The notes below the pieces were generated by a model that worked only from the letters and a program-made list of their open reading frames with translations, ran no database searches and was not told the origin of the DNA. From an uncultured Bacillota bacterium (GTDB lineage Bacteria > Bacillota > Clostridia > Peptostreptococcales > Anaerovoracaceae), in contig CAMYWZ010000001.1 of the NCBI GenBank assembly GCA_947302945.1, positions 1-22,918 of the forward strand: a DNA stretch of 22,918 nt. Direction: 5' to 3'. Position 1 is the first letter of the stretch, and each line of letters opens with the position of its first letter. The translations under genes and the position numbers were made by a program. This document shows positions 20,709-22,918 of the stretch, piece after piece.

Positions 20709-22918
20709 ATGACAGAAAGAATACAGAGAATGCTCGACAGAGCAAAGAACACCCCCATCAATATAGGCCTGGAAAAGCTTGCGATAGCGCTCGACACGCT
20801 GGACGAGATGCGCAACCGCTCGGGCTACGCGTACAGAAGCCAGCTGCAGGCCAACTACTACAACAGGATGCCCATCGCCATCCCGGACGACGACCTTCTG
20901 GCCGGCACCGGTTCCTCCACCTACAACGGCGTAGAGCTGGATTCCGAGATGGGCCGCTGGACCCAGCCGGAGATCGACCACCTCTTCGAGGAGACCGGCG
21001 ACATGTACACCATCTCGCCCGAAAACTACGCAAAACTTGAGGAGTGGAAGGACCGCATCGACTTCGCGTTTAAGAACAACCGCGCGTCGGACTACCTGGC
21101 CGAGCTCACCTGGGACGTGCCCCTTATGCAGAAGTTCATGACGACCGGCGTCACCATGCCGATCTGGAAGGACAGGAACTCCGGCACCACCAACGCCATA
21201 GGCCAGACAGGCATAGGCGTAGGCCCCGGCTTCACCCTGGCCTGCGTGGAGTTCGAGCGCGTTCTCAACGAAGGCGTGCGCGCCCTGATAGACGAGGCAA
21301 AAGAGTGCCTGGCCAACGAGAAGTGCCTGCACTACAAGGACTACGAAAAGCACGAATACTGGGTGAGCGTCATCAAGGTGTTCGAGGGCTTCATCAACTT
21401 CGCCAACAGGCATGCGGACCTGGCCGAGAAGATGGCCGCCGAGTGCAAGGACGAGAAGCGCAAGGCGGAGCTTCTGCGCATGGCCGAGACCTGCCGCAGA
21501 GTGCCTGAATTCCCGGCCCGCACCTTCTACGAAGCGGTCCAGGCCTACTGGTTCACGCTGCTGTCTGTCTGCTCCAACACCATGTCCGGCGGACGCCCCG
21601 ACCAGTTCCTCTACCCCTTCTACAAGAGGGACAAGGAAGCCGGCATCCTCACCGACGAGGAGGCTCTGGAGCTTCTCGAGAACATCAAAGTACACACCAC
21701 CACGTTCCATACAGTCCGCGGCGGCCTCGGCAGAGGACGCCACAGCGGCGACTCCCGCTGGATCAACTTCGTCATCGGCGGCTGCGATCCCGAGACCGGC
21801 GAGGACGCCTGCAACGAGCTGACCATGCTCTTCATGCAGGCCAGCCTCGAGTGCGGCGTGCCCCATCACACCATCACCCTGCGCGTATCCAAGAACACCC
21901 CGATGGAATACATCAAGAAGGGCGTCGAGTGCGTCAGGAGCGGCATAGGCATGCCGGCCTTCATCTCCGAGGACTCCTACATCAACTTCTACACCAGGCT
22001 GGGCTTCCCCATCGAGATCGCAAGGCGTTTCTGCATCTGCGGCTGCCTGGATGCCGTCATCCCCGGCTACGCAAGGACCATGGGCGTGCTGTTCTACAAC
22101 GAGCCCCAGGTATTGGACATCTTCCTGCACAACGGCTACTGCAAGCTCTCCGGCGAGGAGATAGGTCCCAAGCCCGGCGACATGGCAAACTTCAAGACCT
22201 GGGACGAGTTCAAGACCGCCTTCTACGACACCATGAGCTGGTTCACCAAGCTGGCTGCCGAGCGCTGCGTGAAGGACTCCCTGGCCAAGGCCATCGCTGC
22301 GGCTGAGCCCATAAAGAGCCCGCTGATGCACGACGGCATCAAGTGCGCCACTCCGATGCAGAGGCGCCGCTTCGAGCCCTTCGACTGCGCAATCACCGTC
22401 ATGACAGTCGGCGGCATCAACACCGCAAACTCGCTCACAGCCATCAAGAAGCTGATATTCGATGACAAGAAGTACACCCTGCCCCAGCTGGTCACCGCTC
22501 TGGACGCCGACTGGGAAGGCTACGAGGACATGCGCAAAGACTTCATCAACGCACCCAAGTACGGCAACGACGACGACTACGCGGACCTCATCGCGGCAGA
22601 GTTCTACGCCAAGCACTGCGAGCAGGTCAAATCCTGCGACAGCGGCTTCGGCAACAGCTGCCTGCCCTCCGGCATCTCGATCTCGGCCCACCAGCCCTGC
22701 GGCAAGGCAGTCGGCGCGTCCCCGGACGGCCGCAAAGCCTATACCATACTGGCTGACGGCATGATCTCCCCGCAGCAGGGCACCGACACCGAAGGCGTTC
22801 TGGCCGCGTTCAACTCCGGCCGCAAGATCGCTCAGGACGACTACTCCGCTACGCTCTTCAACATGAAGTTCAGCCCCAGCGCCCTCAAGACCGACTCCGA
22901 CATGGAAAAACTCGCCAT
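20709..22918 (+). CDS. Glycyl radical enzyme (pyruvate formate-lyase superfamily), 3' end cut by window
   Basis: The frame is open from ATG 20709 (GGAGGG at 20699-20704) to the window end, giving 736 residues of an expected 790 or so. It belongs to the PFL/diol dehydratase superfamily: an oxygen-sensitive barrel enzyme where a glycyl radical generates a thiyl radical on an active-site Cys. The Cys loop is CICGCLDAVIPG (442-453), with Cys446 the likely radical site. Many eliminases and decarboxylases have G-C-x-E here; this protein has Asp448 at the Glu position. Late motifs LPSGISISAHQPCGKAVGAS, reduced to SAHQPCGKAVGASPDGR, and FNMKFSP are family-typical. The glycyl radical loop (RVxGY type) lies beyond the window. 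No activating enzyme is seen. The substrate cannot be named; PFL itself is unlikely since it has adjacent Cys-Cys. Confidence 0.9.
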   Translation, partial: MTERIQRMLDRAKNTPINIGLEKLAIALDTLDEMRNRSGYAYRSQLQANYYNRMPIAIPDDDLLAGTGSSTYNGVELDSEMGRWTQPEIDHLFEETGDMYTISPENYAKLEEWKDRIDFAFKNNRASDYLAELTWDVPLMQKFMTTGVTMPIWKDRNSGTTNAIGQTGIGVGPGFTLACVEFERVLNEGVRALIDEAKECLANEKCLHYKDYEKHEYWVSVIKVFEGFINFANRHADLAEKMAAECKDEKRKAELLRMAETCRRVPEFPARTFYEAVQAYWFTLLSVCSNTMSGGRPDQFLYPFYKRDKEAGILTDEEALELLENIKVHTTTFHTVRGGLGRGRHSGDSRWINFVIGGCDPETGEDACNELTMLFMQASLECGVPHHTITLRVSKNTPMEYIKKGVECVRSGIGMPAFISEDSYINFYTRLGFPIEIARRFCICGCLDAVIPGYARTMGVLFYNEPQVLDIFLHNGYCKLSGEEIGPKPGDMANFKTWDEFKTAFYDTMSWFTKLAAERCVKDSLAKAIAAAEPIKSPLMHDGIKCATPMQRRRFEPFDCAITVMTVGGINTANSLTAIKKLIFDDKKYTLPQLVTALDADWEGYEDMRKDFINAPKYGNDDDYADLIAAEFYAKHCEQVKSCDSGFGNSCLPSGISISAHQPCGKAVGASPDGRKAYTILADGMISPQQGTDTEGVLAAFNSGRKIAQDDYSATLFNMKFSPSALKTDSDMEKLA

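Noticed and set aside
20442..22691. Long minus-strand open frame of 749 codons opposite the glycyl radical enzyme
   Set aside because: It is antisense to a clear enzyme gene whose GC-biased third positions keep the opposite frame open. Composition is Val/Gly/Ala/His-rich with no recognisable motif.

Overview
The window reads as the chromosome of an obligately anaerobic, gene-dense, fairly GC-rich bacterium, most likely a gut-type member of the Clostridia (Bacillota). Support: strong AGGAGG Shine-Dalgarno sites, sigma-A-like promoters, an ECF-type S component, a glycyl radical enzyme, 2-hydroxyacyl-CoA dehydratase subunits, type III CoA-transferases, and small GC-rich hairpin repeats in the gaps. 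Synergistota remain possible. No rRNA, tRNA, CRISPR array or transposase was seen.

Left part (1-6860). A repeat- and promoter-containing leader holds a 34-residue Cys-rich small ORF. It is followed by a plus-strand pair, a DUF3048 lipoprotein and an ECF S component, closed by a rho-independent terminator. Converging on it is a tight minus-strand set: sn-glycerol-1-phosphate dehydrogenase-like protein, AMP-forming acyl-CoA synthetase, and a GH3 (NagZ-like) lipoprotein.

Right part (6860-22918). This looks like one catabolic region. On the minus strand, in transcription order: two 2-hydroxyacyl-CoA dehydratase/benzoyl-CoA reductase-family subunits, a strong terminator, a LysR regulator, two type III CoA-transferases, a complete oligopeptide-type ABC importer (binding lipoprotein, two permeases, one fused two-domain ATPase), and a type B carboxylesterase. 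Divergent from the dehydratase pair, on the plus strand, is a large glycyl radical enzyme cut by the window end. Its active-site loop reads C-G-C-L-D where many characterised relatives have G-C-x-E. A LysR-type box (ATTAT-N11-ATAAT) sits about 70 bp upstream of the predicted start of the CoA-transferase transcript.

Taken together, uptake (ABC), ester hydrolysis (carboxylesterase), CoA activation (CoA-transferases, possibly the synthetase) and radical or reductive chemistry (glycyl radical enzyme, dehydratase pair) suggest an uncharacterised anaerobic pathway for an imported carboxylic acid or ester. The substrate cannot be read from the sequence. The smaller dehydratase-family subunit lacks two of the usual cluster cysteines, so its chemistry may not be standard.

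A family of short GCACC...GGTGC repeats with a GGGACGGTTCT core is scattered through the gaps. It includes a perfect 29-bp inverted pair and two composite MITE-like elements, one apparently an internal-deletion form of the other. Two predicted promoters abut copies or remnants of the repeat core.
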